Part shown: one piece after another, positions 17,017 to 25,902 of the stretch
Position numbering within the stretch: position 1 is the first letter of the stretch
Layout of the letters: every line of letters begins with the position of its first letter
Notes under the pieces: model-generated
Databases searched by the model: none
What the model was told of the DNA's origin: nothing
Seen by the model: only the letters and a program-made list of their open reading frames with translations
Position numbers and translations under genes: made by a program
Assembly: GCF_031453995.1 (NCBI RefSeq)
Contig: NZ_JAVDPZ010000003.1
Coordinates: 1-64,000, forward strand
Source of the DNA: Nitrobacter vulgaris
GTDB lineage: Bacteria > Pseudomonadota > Alphaproteobacteria > Rhizobiales > Xanthobacteraceae
Length of the DNA stretch: 64,000 nucleotides
Direction: 5' to 3'

Positions 17017-17631
17017 TTACTTGGCGCCGTTGTTGTCCTCTTTATCCTTCTCGGCAAATCCCTTCGCCTGCATCGCGAGATGCACCTTGTTCTGGAACGC
17101 CGAATCCCTGGCGGCGACGAGCAGTGCTGCGTTTTCCGCAACGACGTCCACCAGCGCCTCGACCCAGGGACGTTCGCTTTTGGGGAAGTCGTTCAGCACG
17201 TGCGCATGCACCAGTTCCTTGATGCCCGGGTGACCGACGCCCAGTCGAACGCGGCGATAGTCGTTGCCAACATGCGCCGAGATCGATCGCAGGCCGTTGT
17301 GTCCGGCAATGCCACCGCCGACCTTGACGCGAACCTTGGCCGGCGGGAGTTCGATCTCGTCGTGAAACACCACGACATCACCCTGCGTCAGCTTGAAGAA
17401 CTGCGCGGCGTCCTGAACCGCGTTGCCGGAGTTGTTCATGTAGGTCGTCGGCTTGAGCAGGATGACCCGCTCCCGGTCGAGCGTGCCTTCGGAAGCTTCG
17501 CCCTGAAAGCGGCGGCGCCACGGTGCGAAACCGTGACGCCGCGCGATCTCGTCCACGACCATGAACCCGATGTTGTGTCGATTCCCCTGATACTTCGTGC
17601 CGGGATTTCCCAGTCCGACGAACAGGCGCAT
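17017..17631 (-). CDS. pth: Peptidyl-tRNA hydrolase
   Basis: Pth frees tRNA from peptidyl-tRNA that drops off the ribosome. The protein has 204 residues. The N-terminal GLGNPGTKYQGNRHNIGF contains the catalytic histidine and the conserved asparagine. HDEIELPP and VGGGIAGHNGLRS match the remaining active-site segments. The C-terminal tail is charged (KDKEDNNGAK). It lies between rplY and ychF on the same strand, the usual alphaproteobacterial order. Confidence 0.97.
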   Translation of the reverse strand: MRLFVGLGNPGTKYQGNRHNIGFMVVDEIARRHGFAPWRRRFQGEASEGTLDRERVILLKPTTYMNNSGNAVQDAAQFFKLTQGDVVVFHDEIELPPAKVRVKVGGGIAGHNGLRSISAHVGNDYRRVRLGVGHPGIKELVHAHVLNDFPKSERPWVEALVDVVAENAALLVAARDSAFQNKVHLAMQAKGFAEKDKEDNNGAK

Positions 17632-17643
17632 GACGCGGATCCC

Positions 17644-17688
17644 CTAGAGCATTTTCCGGCTAAGTGGAATCCGGTTAGCCGTAAGACA
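17644..17688. repeat. Decayed palindromic intergenic repeat
   Basis: The segment TAGAGCATTTTCCGGC followed by GTGGAATCCGGTTAGCCG resembles the reverse copies of the intergenic repeat seen at 7737-7796, with several differences. It fills part of the gap between the rplY stop and the pth start. Confidence 0.45.
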
Positions 17689-17747
17689 TTCGCGTTGCGA
17701 AACCTCGGCAGGCGGCGTCGCGAATGTCAAATCGCTCCACCGGCCGC

Positions 17748-18479
17748 TTACTTCTTTTTGTCGCCGCCACCTGCGGGCGCCTTCGCTCCGCCACCTGCGG
17801 GCGCCTTCGCGCCACCGGCGGCCGCGCCTGCAGCAGCAGCAGCGGGAGCCGCACCGGCGGCGGGAGCCGCGGTGCCGGCCGCAGCAGCGGCGGCTGCCTT
17901 GAGTTCTTCCGCGTAGCCTGACGGCGGCACGATGGTCACCAACGTGACGTCCTCGCGTGCCAGCGGTTTCACGCCGGGCGGCAATTCAACGTCCGACAAA
18001 TGGAGCGAATGGTTGATTTCCAGTGCGCCGACGTCGGCCTCGATGAACTGCGGGATGTTTTCAGCCGCGCACTCGACATCGATCGCGTGGGTTACGAGAT
18101 TGACGGTGCCGCCGCGCTTCACGCCGGGCGCGACATCCGCTTTCAGCAGGCGAAGCGGAACGCTGACGCGGATGGTGGCGCCTTCGCCGAGCCGCATGAA
18201 GTCCACATGGATCGGCAGATCCTTGACCGGATCAAGGTGGAAGTCGCGCGGAATCACGCGATGCTTCTTGCCGTCCAGGTTGATGTCAAAGATCGTCGTC
18301 AGGAAACGGCCCGCCAGAATGCGCTGACGCAGTTCTGGTTCTTCGACCGAGATCGGCTGCGGGGGCTGCTTGTTTCCATAGATCACGCCCGGCACTCGGC
18401 CGGCGCGACGCTCAGCCCGGGCGGCCCCCTTGCCGCTCTTCGGACGCGCGTTCGCCTTCAATTCCCTGACGGTCGCCAT
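17748..18479 (-). CDS. rplY: 50S ribosomal protein L25, CTC form
   Basis: L25/CTC binds 5S rRNA. The protein has 243 residues: an L25 domain (VRELKANARPKSGKGAARAE onward), then the TL5-type beta domain. It ends in a low-complexity Ala/Gly/Pro tail of about 50 residues that finishes in GGDKKK. The tail DNA contains two tandem 24-bp units (17767-17790 and 17791-17814) encoding GGAKAPAG-like peptides. The ATG at 18479 was chosen because the domain begins directly there; a longer open frame upstream is not protein-like. Confidence 0.95.
   Translation of the reverse strand: MATVRELKANARPKSGKGAARAERRAGRVPGVIYGNKQPPQPISVEEPELRQRILAGRFLTTIFDINLDGKKHRVIPRDFHLDPVKDLPIHVDFMRLGEGATIRVSVPLRLLKADVAPGVKRGGTVNLVTHAIDVECAAENIPQFIEADVGALEINHSLHLSDVELPPGVKPLAREDVTLVTIVPPSGYAEELKAAAAAAAGTAAPAAGAAPAAAAAGAAAGGAKAPAGGGAKAPAGGGDKKK
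17767..17814 (-). repeat. Two tandem 24-bp repeats in the rplY tail
   Basis: The units at 17767-17790 and 17791-17814 share CCACCTGCGGGCGCCTTCGC and differ in the last four bases. They encode a repeated Gly-Gly-Ala-Lys-Ala-Pro-Ala-Gly type peptide at the L25 C-terminus. Confidence 0.9.
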
Positions 18480-19232
18480 CGATTTATCCTTGCTTTTCAA
18501 AAAGTTAAAGGCCGCAATCGCGGCCCGTTGCACGTCACCGGCAAGCCTCCAGGGGTGCGGGGGCCATGAGACGTGGCGGCGTTCTAACCGCAAACGCCCG
18601 AAATAACAAGAAATTGGGCTGAATTTTTCGAACTCTCCGGCTGTCGCGTAAGTCGCTTTTAGCCGTCGGACAGGCTGATCTTTCCGCGTCGGGGAGATTG
18701 AGAAAAGGCAGACCCAGGGTCGCCCCAAGAAGGCGCTTCGGTCGTACCCATGCATCGTAACGAGAGATTGCTGGGACAAGGATCAACATCCGAAAATTTT
18801 CGAAGATGAAGCGATTGATCGCTCCTTTGAGAGCGAGCGTAACCGTGGGCATACCAACCTCATTTTATCGCCGAGGGTGTAGACATCATCCCGCGCGGGA
18901 ATCTTTCGTCGATCATCGGATGATGCCGGACTCGCGACAAGCGAGTCGCAACCGCAAGACTCGCGCAACGCGTGTCCCGAGTCCGTTTTGTTCACGGCGT
19001 AAACCGTCTCTGCTTTCGATCAGTTGTGGACGACGCGCGCTTTGCCTGTGGACGGACTCCAGGCGGCGTTGCGCCGATTCCGCAAATCACATCACTTGAT
19101 CCGCGCAGGACATCATCCTCATTCGATCAACGCGTGTGATGGATCGTCTGAAAGATTGATATCCGCCGCGTGCCAGCACCGGCCGTTCTATGAGTGCGTA
19201 TCAACACAAGCAAAAGCAAGGATCGGGACGGC
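18480..19232. other. 753-base intergenic region upstream of rplY
   Basis: This is the largest gap of the window. It separates the divergent rplY and YbjN-like genes. I find a GGCCGC/GCGGCC pair close to the rplY start and a perfect 7-bp hairpin GACTCGC-GACAA-GCGAGTC (18929-18947). The open frames here have no protein character, and no tRNA cloverleaf was found. Promoters for both flanking genes, and possibly a small RNA, could lie here. Confidence 0.5.
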
Positions 19233-19733
19233 ATGTCGCTGCTCGAAGGCGCTATCGATTCCAAGAACAATCCGCTGGCGGTGGTCGAGGACATTGCCGC
19301 CACCAACGATTGGGCGTTCGAGCGTTCCGGCGAAGACGAAATCACAATCGTCTCGAAAGGCAACTGGACCGATTATCACCTCACCTTCACCTGGATGGGT
19401 GAGATCGATGCGTTGCATCTCGCCTGCGCCTTCGACATGAAGATTCCGGTCGCCCGGCGCAGCGAGGCCCAGCGCGTGATCGCCGCGATCAACGAGCAAT
19501 TGTGGGTCGGCCATTTCGATATCTGGACCCAGACCGGAACGATCATGTACCGCCATGCGCTTGTCCTTCCCGAGGGGCTGATTGCGTCGAACGCGCAGTG
19601 CGAGACCATGATGGCGGGCGCGATCCACGCCTGCGAGCGCTACTACCCGGCGCTGCAGTTCGTGGTCTGGGCCGGAAAGTCGGCGGCCGAGGCAATGACC
19701 GCCGCGATGTTCGACACCGAGGGCGAGGCGTAA
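19233..19733 (+). CDS. YbjN-domain protein
   Basis: The protein has 166 residues from the ATG at 19233; an upstream GTG at 19194 would add 13 residues. It begins with a short helix and reads NPLAVVEDIAATNDWAFERS, DYHLTFTWMGEIDALHLACAF and later ALVLPEGLIASNAQCETMM. This pattern matches the YbjN family (formerly DUF1790), whose fold resembles type III secretion chaperones and whose role is unclear. It is soluble, with no signal peptide. It is followed after 162 bases by proC on the same strand, a neighbourhood I recall from related genomes. Confidence 0.8.
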   Translation: MSLLEGAIDSKNNPLAVVEDIAATNDWAFERSGEDEITIVSKGNWTDYHLTFTWMGEIDALHLACAFDMKIPVARRSEAQRVIAAINEQLWVGHFDIWTQTGTIMYRHALVLPEGLIASNAQCETMMAGAIHACERYYPALQFVVWAGKSAAEAMTAAMFDTEGEA

Positions 19734-19895
19734 TCTCGCGCAATTGCTTTTTGCGTCATGACCGGGCTGTCCATCCTCTTGCAATTCGTTCAATGAATGA
19801 CGGATCGTGGGGTTGTCCGTGCGAAGGTATGCTTCGTACTCAACCCGCGATGACGGGTCTTTTCGCGAACGCTCTTTGACCATCAGGAACCCGCC

Positions 19896-20732
19896 ATGAC
19901 GATAACGCCGGACATGGAAACTCTCGCGGATATTTCAGGCACTGTCGTTCTCGCCGGCGCCGGGAAGATGGGCAGCGCATTGCTGACGGGATGGCTCGCG
20001 CGCGGATTGGATCCGAAGCGCGTCATTGTGATCGAGCCATATCCTTCCGCCGATACCCGCTCGCTCGCCGCCGGCGGCATTCGGCTAAATCCCGCAGCCG
20101 AGGAAATCGGTGACGTCGCGGCGCTCGTGATCGCGGTCAAGCCGCAGACCTTCGGCGACGCCGCTCCGACGCTGCGGCCGCTGGTGGGATCTCCGACCCT
20201 TGTGGTGTCGATCATGGCGGGCACGACGATTGCCATGCTCGACACGGCCTGCGGCGGCAACATCGTCCGCGCGATGCCCAATACGCCTGCCGCGATTGGC
20301 CGCGGCATGACCGTGGCAGTCGCCGCGAAAGGCGTGAACGAGACACAGCGCACCATGGCCGACGCGCTGCTGCGCGCGACCGGGGCGGTGGAATGGGTCG
20401 ATGACGAAGCGCTGATGGACGCCGTCACGGCTGTGTCGGGATCGGGACCGGCCTACGTCTTCCTGCTCGCCGAGGAGCTCGCGCGCGCCGGCGTCAGCGC
20501 AGGCCTGCCTGCCGATCTCGCTGCAAAGCTGGCCCGCGAGACTGTCGCCGGGTCAGGCGAATTGCTGCATCGATCCGATCTCGACGCCGCGACGCTGCGC
20601 CAGAACGTCACCTCGCCCGGCGGCACCACGGCCGCAGCGCTCAACGTATTGATGAGCGAGCACGGTCTGAAAGAACTGATGACGCGCGCGGTGGCCGCCG
20701 CGACAAAGCGATCGCAGGAACTGGCGAAGTAG
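19896..20732 (+). CDS. proC: Pyrroline-5-carboxylate reductase
   Basis: ProC reduces 1-pyrroline-5-carboxylate to proline with NAD(P)H. The protein has 278 residues. The Rossmann motif is VLAGAGKMGSALLTGWL near the N-terminus, followed by VIAVKPQTF and MPNTPAAIGRGM. The C-terminal signature region includes VSGSGPAYVFLLAEEL and NVTSPGGTTAAALNVL. An in-frame ATG at 19914 is an alternative start. Together with the ornithine-type aminotransferase at 22410-23675 it could turn ornithine into proline. Confidence 0.96.
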   Translation: MTITPDMETLADISGTVVLAGAGKMGSALLTGWLARGLDPKRVIVIEPYPSADTRSLAAGGIRLNPAAEEIGDVAALVIAVKPQTFGDAAPTLRPLVGSPTLVVSIMAGTTIAMLDTACGGNIVRAMPNTPAAIGRGMTVAVAAKGVNETQRTMADALLRATGAVEWVDDEALMDAVTAVSGSGPAYVFLLAEELARAGVSAGLPADLAAKLARETVAGSGELLHRSDLDAATLRQNVTSPGGTTAAALNVLMSEHGLKELMTRAVAAATKRSQELAK

Positions 20733-20889
20733 TTTTTTGCTGCAGGACTGAAGCGTCCCTGACGATCCGAGGATTTCCGCGAGCGCTTGACGCATCGCCG
20801 CACATGCTGCGGGAACGCTCATCCGGCTTGAAGAATTGTCATGACTTGCCGCAACATGGGCCACCCGGACCCGTTTGGGAGAAGCTCTT

Positions 20890-22401
20890 ATGCTTGCCGA
20901 CGAGGTTGCATCCCTGCTCGATCATCTCGGGGTTTCACCCGATCGCCGGCACGGCACGCGCGCCGTACGCTCGCCTCTGACCGGCGAGACCATCGCACAC
21001 GTCGAGGATGCAAGTTCGCGACGTGTGGCCGAAACCGTCGCGCTCGCTGAAGCGGCGTTCCGGCAATGGCGGTCGGTCCCTCCACCGCGGCGTGGCGAAC
21101 TGGTTCGCGTGCTTGGCCTTGAATTGCGCGACGCCAAGGATGTTCTGGGCCGCCTGGTCACCATTGAAGCCGGCAAGATCGTCTCGGAAGGCCGTGGCGA
21201 GGTGCAGGAGATGATCGACATCTGCGACTTCGCGGTCGGCCTGTCGCGCCAGCTTTACGGTCTCACGATCGCCAGCGAACGGCCCAATCACCGCATGATG
21301 GAGCAATGGCATCCGCTCGGCCCGACCGGCGTCATCACCTCGTTCAATTTTCCCGTCGCGGTATGGTCGTGGAATGCGGCGCTGGCGCTGGTCTGCGGCA
21401 ATCCGGTAATCTGGAAGCCGTCGGAAAAAACCCCGCTCACGGCGCTGGCGGTGCAAGCGCTGTTCGAACGCGCCGCCGTCAAGGCGGGCAACATCCGCGA
21501 CGGCTTATGCACTGTGCTGATCGGCGGGCGCGATATCGGCGAAGTCCTGGTCAACGATCCACGGGTGCCGCTGATTTCCGCGACCGGATCGACAGCGATG
21601 GGCCGCGAGGTCGGAACGCAACTTGCGCGGCGGTTCGCGCGCGGCATTCTCGAACTCGGCGGCAACAATGCCTCGATCGTCTGCCCGTCGGCGAACCTCG
21701 ATCTGGCGCTGCGGGCCATCGCCTTCGCCGCCATCGGCACCGCCGGCCAGCGTTGCACCACGCTGCGGCGGTTGTTCGTTCATGACAACGTCCACGACGA
21801 ATTCGTAGCGAAGCTGAAACGCGTCTATGCCTCGGTCCGGATCGGCGACCCGCTCGCAAGCGACGAGGTGCTGGTCGGTCCGCTGATCGACGAAGCCGCA
21901 TTCGAGACCATGCAATGCGCGCTTGAGGAGGCACGGGCGCACGGCGCGCGGATCCACGGCGGTGAGCGTGTCGAGGAGAAACGGCTTCCCAACGCGTATT
22001 ATGTCCGGCCGGCATTGGTGGAGATGCCGGCGCAGACCGGCCCGGTGCTGCGGGAGACCTTCGCACCGATTTTGTATGTCATGAAATATACCGACCTTGA
22101 CGCGGCGATAGAGCAGCACAATGCGGCTGCTCACGGGCTGTCGTCCTCGATCTTCTCGACCGACATGCGCGAGGTGGAGAAGTTCCTCTCAGTGGCAGGC
22201 TCCGATTGCGGCATCGTCAATGCGAACATCGGCCCCTCCGGCGCCGAGATCGGTGGTGCGTTCGGCGGAGAAAAGGAAACGGGCGGCGGCCGCGAAGCCG
22301 GCTCCGACGCCTGGAAAGCCTACATGCGTCGCGCCACCAGCACGGTGAATTACGGCGACGATCTTCCGCTCGCCCAAGGCGTCCGCTTCGACATCGATTG
22401 A
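20890..22401 (+). CDS. Aldehyde dehydrogenase, ALDH7 (alpha-aminoadipate semialdehyde) type
   Basis: This 503-residue NAD(P)-dependent aldehyde dehydrogenase has its catalytic cysteine in AGQRCTTLRR at residue 289 and its general-base glutamate in LELGGNNASIV. GPTGVITSFNFPVAVWSWN and NPVIWKPSEKTP are the usual cofactor and substrate segments. The C-terminal run IGGAFGGEKETGGGREAGSD is characteristic of ALDH7 (antiquitin, AmaB/PcdB), which oxidises alpha-aminoadipate semialdehyde in lysine breakdown. The ATG at 20890 was preferred to a TTG at 20875. It converges on the ornithine-type aminotransferase with an 8-base gap, so the two are not co-transcribed. Confidence 0.88.
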   Translation: MLADEVASLLDHLGVSPDRRHGTRAVRSPLTGETIAHVEDASSRRVAETVALAEAAFRQWRSVPPPRRGELVRVLGLELRDAKDVLGRLVTIEAGKIVSEGRGEVQEMIDICDFAVGLSRQLYGLTIASERPNHRMMEQWHPLGPTGVITSFNFPVAVWSWNAALALVCGNPVIWKPSEKTPLTALAVQALFERAAVKAGNIRDGLCTVLIGGRDIGEVLVNDPRVPLISATGSTAMGREVGTQLARRFARGILELGGNNASIVCPSANLDLALRAIAFAAIGTAGQRCTTLRRLFVHDNVHDEFVAKLKRVYASVRIGDPLASDEVLVGPLIDEAAFETMQCALEEARAHGARIHGGERVEEKRLPNAYYVRPALVEMPAQTGPVLRETFAPILYVMKYTDLDAAIEQHNAAAHGLSSSIFSTDMREVEKFLSVAGSDCGIVNANIGPSGAEIGGAFGGEKETGGGREAGSDAWKAYMRRATSTVNYGDDLPLAQGVRFDID

Positions 22402-22409
22402 GGCGGAGT

Positions 22410-23675
22410 TCAGGGATCAGCTTCCGCGCGAGCGAATTCGTCCAGCACTTCGGCGACCCGGTCCGCCACCCAATCGATCTGGGATTCTTCGATAATCAGC
22501 GGGGGCGCAAAACGAATGGTGTTGCGGTGAGTGTCCTTGGTCAGCACGCCCGCCTGCAACAGCCGCGTTGCTACCGCGGCGGCGTTGGCTAAATCGCGAT
22601 CCAACTCGACGCCCGCGAACAACCCCCGCCCTCGCACCTCGCGAATGATGGGATTTTCGATCGCGCGAAGCCGTGCAAGCAGATGCGTGCCAAGGCGCGC
22701 GGACCGCTCGACCAGTCTCTCGTCCATCAACGTATCAAGTGCGGCCAATCCGACCGCGGCCGCAATCGGATTACCGCCGAAGGTGCTGCCATGGTCGCCG
22801 GGCGTGAACACCTGCATCACCTCGCGCCGCGCCAGGAACAGCGACACCGGCAGAAGTCCGCCGCCCAACGCCTTGCCCAGTGTCACCGCGTCCGGCGTCA
22901 CGCCGTCGTGCTGGCAAGCCAGCAGCCGCCCGGTGCGACCAAGGCCGGACTGGATCTCGTCGCAGATCAGCAGGACATTGTGCTCCCGGCAGATGCGCGC
23001 GACCTCGGCAAGGTAGCCCGGCGGCGGCACGTTGATGCCGCCTTCGCCCTGGATCGGCTCGACCAGGAAGGCCGCGGTGTTCGGCGTGATCGCGGCTCGA
23101 AGCGCCGCCACGTCGCCGAACGGCACCGACCTGAAACCGGGCGGAAATGGACCGAAGCCGTCGCGATATTGCGCCACAGACGAGAAGCCGACGATAGCGA
23201 TGGTGCGGCCGTGAAAATTGCCGTCACAGACGATGATCTCAGCGCGGTCGGCCGGCACCCCCTTGACCGTGTAGGCCCATTTGCGCGCGGCCTTCAGCGC
23301 CGTCTCCACCGCCTCGGCGCCGCTGTTCATCGGCAGCGCCAAGTCCATCCCGGTCAAACTGCAAGCGCGGGCGAGAAAGGCTCCGAGACGATCGTTGAAA
23401 TAAGCGCGCGAAATCGTGTCCAGTTGTCGCGCCTGGTCGGTGAGCGCCTGTATCAATCGGGGATGAGAATGTCCGAAGCTTGCCGCCGAATAGGCGCCCA
23501 TCATATCGATGTAGCGTCGCCCGTTTTCGTCCCACAGGTAGACGCCCTTGCCACGCACGATGGTGACCGGCATCGGCGCATAGTTGGAGGCACCATAGCG
23601 CATTTCCAGCTTAACCGAGCCGTCCATGTCACCCGCTCCCTCAATTCGAGTGTGCTCGAGGCCGTAGAGCATCAT
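22410..23675 (-). CDS. rocD: Ornithine--oxo-acid aminotransferase type enzyme
   Basis: This is a 421-residue class III PLP aminotransferase. ICDEIQSGLGRTGR holds the cofactor-binding aspartate, and TLGKALGGGLLPVSLF holds the Schiff-base lysine. The N-terminal YGASNYAPMPVTIVRGKGVY is typical of ornithine aminotransferases, which make glutamate semialdehyde (in equilibrium with pyrroline-5-carboxylate). A strong AGGAGG site 5 bases before the ATG at 23675 decides the start. A related activity on lysine is possible given the nearby ALDH7-type enzyme. Confidence 0.87.
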   Translation of the reverse strand: MMLYGLEHTRIEGAGDMDGSVKLEMRYGASNYAPMPVTIVRGKGVYLWDENGRRYIDMMGAYSAASFGHSHPRLIQALTDQARQLDTISRAYFNDRLGAFLARACSLTGMDLALPMNSGAEAVETALKAARKWAYTVKGVPADRAEIIVCDGNFHGRTIAIVGFSSVAQYRDGFGPFPPGFRSVPFGDVAALRAAITPNTAAFLVEPIQGEGGINVPPPGYLAEVARICREHNVLLICDEIQSGLGRTGRLLACQHDGVTPDAVTLGKALGGGLLPVSLFLARREVMQVFTPGDHGSTFGGNPIAAAVGLAALDTLMDERLVERSARLGTHLLARLRAIENPIIREVRGRGLFAGVELDRDLANAAAVATRLLQAGVLTKDTHRNTIRFAPPLIIEESQIDWVADRVAEVLDEFARAEADP

Positions 23676-23776
23676 GCGCTCCTCCTGGCCAGACCGCAAC
23701 GAGCCCGTATTCAATGTGGGACCTCAGAACCGGGAAAGCTAGGCATGATCCGAGCGCAGAAAGAACACGCTTGCAC

Positions 23777-25177
23777 CTACACCGGCACCCGCACGGTCGC
23801 GCGCAGACCGCCCATCGGACTGTCACCGAGTGTAATGTCACCGCCATGGGAGCGCGCGATGTCTCGCGCAATAGCGAGGCCGAGACCGGAGCCGCCCTCG
23901 TCCTGATTGCGCGCGCTGTCGAGTCGCAGGAACGGCTTGAAGACCTCCTCGCGCATATCCCGCGGGATGCCCGGGCCATCATCATCGACCATGACGGTGA
24001 GCCATCGGTGATCGCGATGGCCGTTGATGGCGATGGAGTCGGCATATCGTGCCGCGTTTGACACCAGATTGCCAAGGCAGCGCTTGAACGCTGCCGGCTT
24101 GACGGTGGCGACGGGAAGTCCGTTAAATATCGCCGTTGCTGCGTGACCGTTGCGCTCGGCATCGCTTCGTAACTCCTCGAGAGCGGAAGCCATGTCGGTC
24201 GGCTGTGCATGTTCGCCGCTGTCACCGCGCGCGAAAGCGAGATAAGCCTCGAGCATCCCGTGCATCTCGTCGACATCCTTCCGCATGCCATCGACTTCCG
24301 GACTGTCGCCGATCAGCGCCAGCTCCAGCTTGAAGCGGGTCAGAATCGTGCGCAGGTCATGCGACACGCCGGCCAGCATCGCGGTGCGCTGCTCGATACT
24401 GCGCTCGATACGCATCTTCATTTCGATGAACGCATGCGCCGCGCGGCGGACCTCGCGCGCCCCGCGCGGACGGAAGTTCGGCGCGTCGCGGCCCTTGCCA
24501 AAACTCTCGGCGGCGTCCGCCAGCCGCAGGATCGGCTTGATCTGGTTGCGAAGAAACAGCACAGCGACGAACAGCAGGATCGACGACGTGCCCAGCATCC
24601 AGAAGATGAAGATTTCCGAGTTTGACGCGTAGGCGGCGCTGCGCTGCGCAAACACCCGCATCACAGTGTCGTCGAGCTGAATTCTGATCTCCACCAGATT
24701 GGACCGTCCGACCGTATCGATCCAGAACGGCTTGCCGATCTGCCTGCTGATCTGCACCGACAGCGACTGGTCGAGCAGGGTGAAGAACGGTTTCGGCCCG
24801 GGCGGGGGCATATCGCCCGGAGGCAGGAAATCGACGACCAATCCGAGCCGCTGCTGTGCGATGCGCCGGATCGCCGTACGGTCCTTGTCCTGCGGGTAAT
24901 CCTTGTACACATCGATCAGCGCGGCGACGTCCTGCACGACTGCCGCCGACAGACGTCGCGTCACCGTATTCCAGTGGCGCTCCATGAACACGAAGGCCAC
25001 GACCGATTGCAGCACCACCATAGGAACAATCATGATCAGCAGCGCACGGGCATAGAGGCCCTCGGGCATCCACTTTTTGAACGCGTGCCCAATTCGGCTA
25101 TTGACGACCATGACCCGTCGCAACGCCGTGCGGACTAGCGTCAGACCGGCATCGAGGGTGGTCGTTATCGACGTCAA
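23777..25177 (-). CDS. Sensor histidine kinase (EnvZ-like)
   Basis: The protein has 466 residues. A membrane helix at about 43-64 and a second at about 190-209 enclose a periplasmic domain of about 125 residues. HAMP-like sequence follows. The H-box VSHDLRTILTR has the phospho-accepting His273, and the N-box is NLVSNAARYA. The G boxes are DDDGPGIP and GGSGLGLAI. The H-box has Ile where most EnvZ-type kinases have Pro, which can affect the phosphatase balance. It is the last gene of the MarR / response regulator / kinase operon and overlaps the regulator gene by 4 bases. The signal is unknown. Confidence 0.92.
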   Translation of the reverse strand: MTSITTTLDAGLTLVRTALRRVMVVNSRIGHAFKKWMPEGLYARALLIMIVPMVVLQSVVAFVFMERHWNTVTRRLSAAVVQDVAALIDVYKDYPQDKDRTAIRRIAQQRLGLVVDFLPPGDMPPPGPKPFFTLLDQSLSVQISRQIGKPFWIDTVGRSNLVEIRIQLDDTVMRVFAQRSAAYASNSEIFIFWMLGTSSILLFVAVLFLRNQIKPILRLADAAESFGKGRDAPNFRPRGAREVRRAAHAFIEMKMRIERSIEQRTAMLAGVSHDLRTILTRFKLELALIGDSPEVDGMRKDVDEMHGMLEAYLAFARGDSGEHAQPTDMASALEELRSDAERNGHAATAIFNGLPVATVKPAAFKRCLGNLVSNAARYADSIAINGHRDHRWLTVMVDDDGPGIPRDMREEVFKPFLRLDSARNQDEGGSGLGLAIARDIARSHGGDITLGDSPMGGLRATVRVPV

Positions 25178-25902
25178 GGGGCTGCGACCAGGCGATAGCC
25201 TACCCCGCGCACCGCCTGAAGGAATAGCGGATTGGCGGGATCGCGCTCGATCTTCCTCCGCAACCGGTTGATCTGGACATCGACGGCGCGCTCGTTCACG
25301 GTGCCGCCGCCGTTGAGTTCGCCGCGGCGAACCGTCTCGCCCGGGGTGGCCGCGAGCATACGCAGCATCTCGCGCTCGCGATCAGTGAGATGAATGACGT
25401 CGTCGCCCTGACGCAGCTCACCGCGCTCCAGATGATAGACATAGGGTCCGAACGCAATCGATTCGCTTCGCATCATCGGCAGCGGCATCGTACGCTTGAG
25501 GATATTCCCGATCCGCAGCACCAGTTCGCGCGGCTCGAACGGCTTGGCGAGATAGTCGTCAGCACCGATCTGCAAACCCTCGATGCGGTTCTCGGCCTCG
25601 TGCAGGGCCGTCAGCATGATGATCGGCACCGGAGACGAGGCACGGATGGAACGGGCGAGATCAAAGCCGGTTTCGCCGGGCATCATGATGTCCAGGATCA
25701 ACAGGTCGAAATGCAGACCGAGCAATTTCGAGCGGGCGGCCTTGGCGCTCATGGCCGTGGTGACACGGTAACCCTCCCCCGCCAGAAAGCGCGACAACAG
25801 ATCCCGGATGCGCCGGTCATCGTCGACCAGCAGCAGATGCGGGGCGTCGTCGGCCAGCTTCACCTGCGCTCGCGCGGTCCCTGCCGTTTGCGTTACTGTC
25901 AT
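25174..25902 (-). CDS. OmpR-family response regulator (PetR-like)
   Basis: This 242-residue protein has a receiver domain with the phospho-acceptor Asp71 in LLILDIMMPGETG and conserved acidic residues in LLVDDDRR. A conserved lysine lies in DDYLAKPFEPREL. The C-terminal winged-helix DNA-binding domain contains VHLTDREREMLRM-like sequence and ends in GVGYRLVAAP. The pairing with an upstream MarR gene resembles PetP/PetR of Rhodobacter capsulatus, which control cytochrome bc1 genes; that equivalence is inferred. It overlaps both neighbours by 4 bases, so the three genes are translationally coupled. Confidence 0.93.
   Translation of the reverse strand: MTVTQTAGTARAQVKLADDAPHLLLVDDDRRIRDLLSRFLAGEGYRVTTAMSAKAARSKLLGLHFDLLILDIMMPGETGFDLARSIRASSPVPIIMLTALHEAENRIEGLQIGADDYLAKPFEPRELVLRIGNILKRTMPLPMMRSESIAFGPYVYHLERGELRQGDDVIHLTDREREMLRMLAATPGETVRRGELNGGGTVNERAVDVQINRLRRKIERDPANPLFLQAVRGVGYRLVAAP

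Noticed and set aside
22683..23906. 407-codon plus-strand frame opposite the ornithine aminotransferase
   Set aside because: It shadows the aminotransferase, which has PLP motifs and a strong ribosome-binding site; the plus-strand product is not protein-like.
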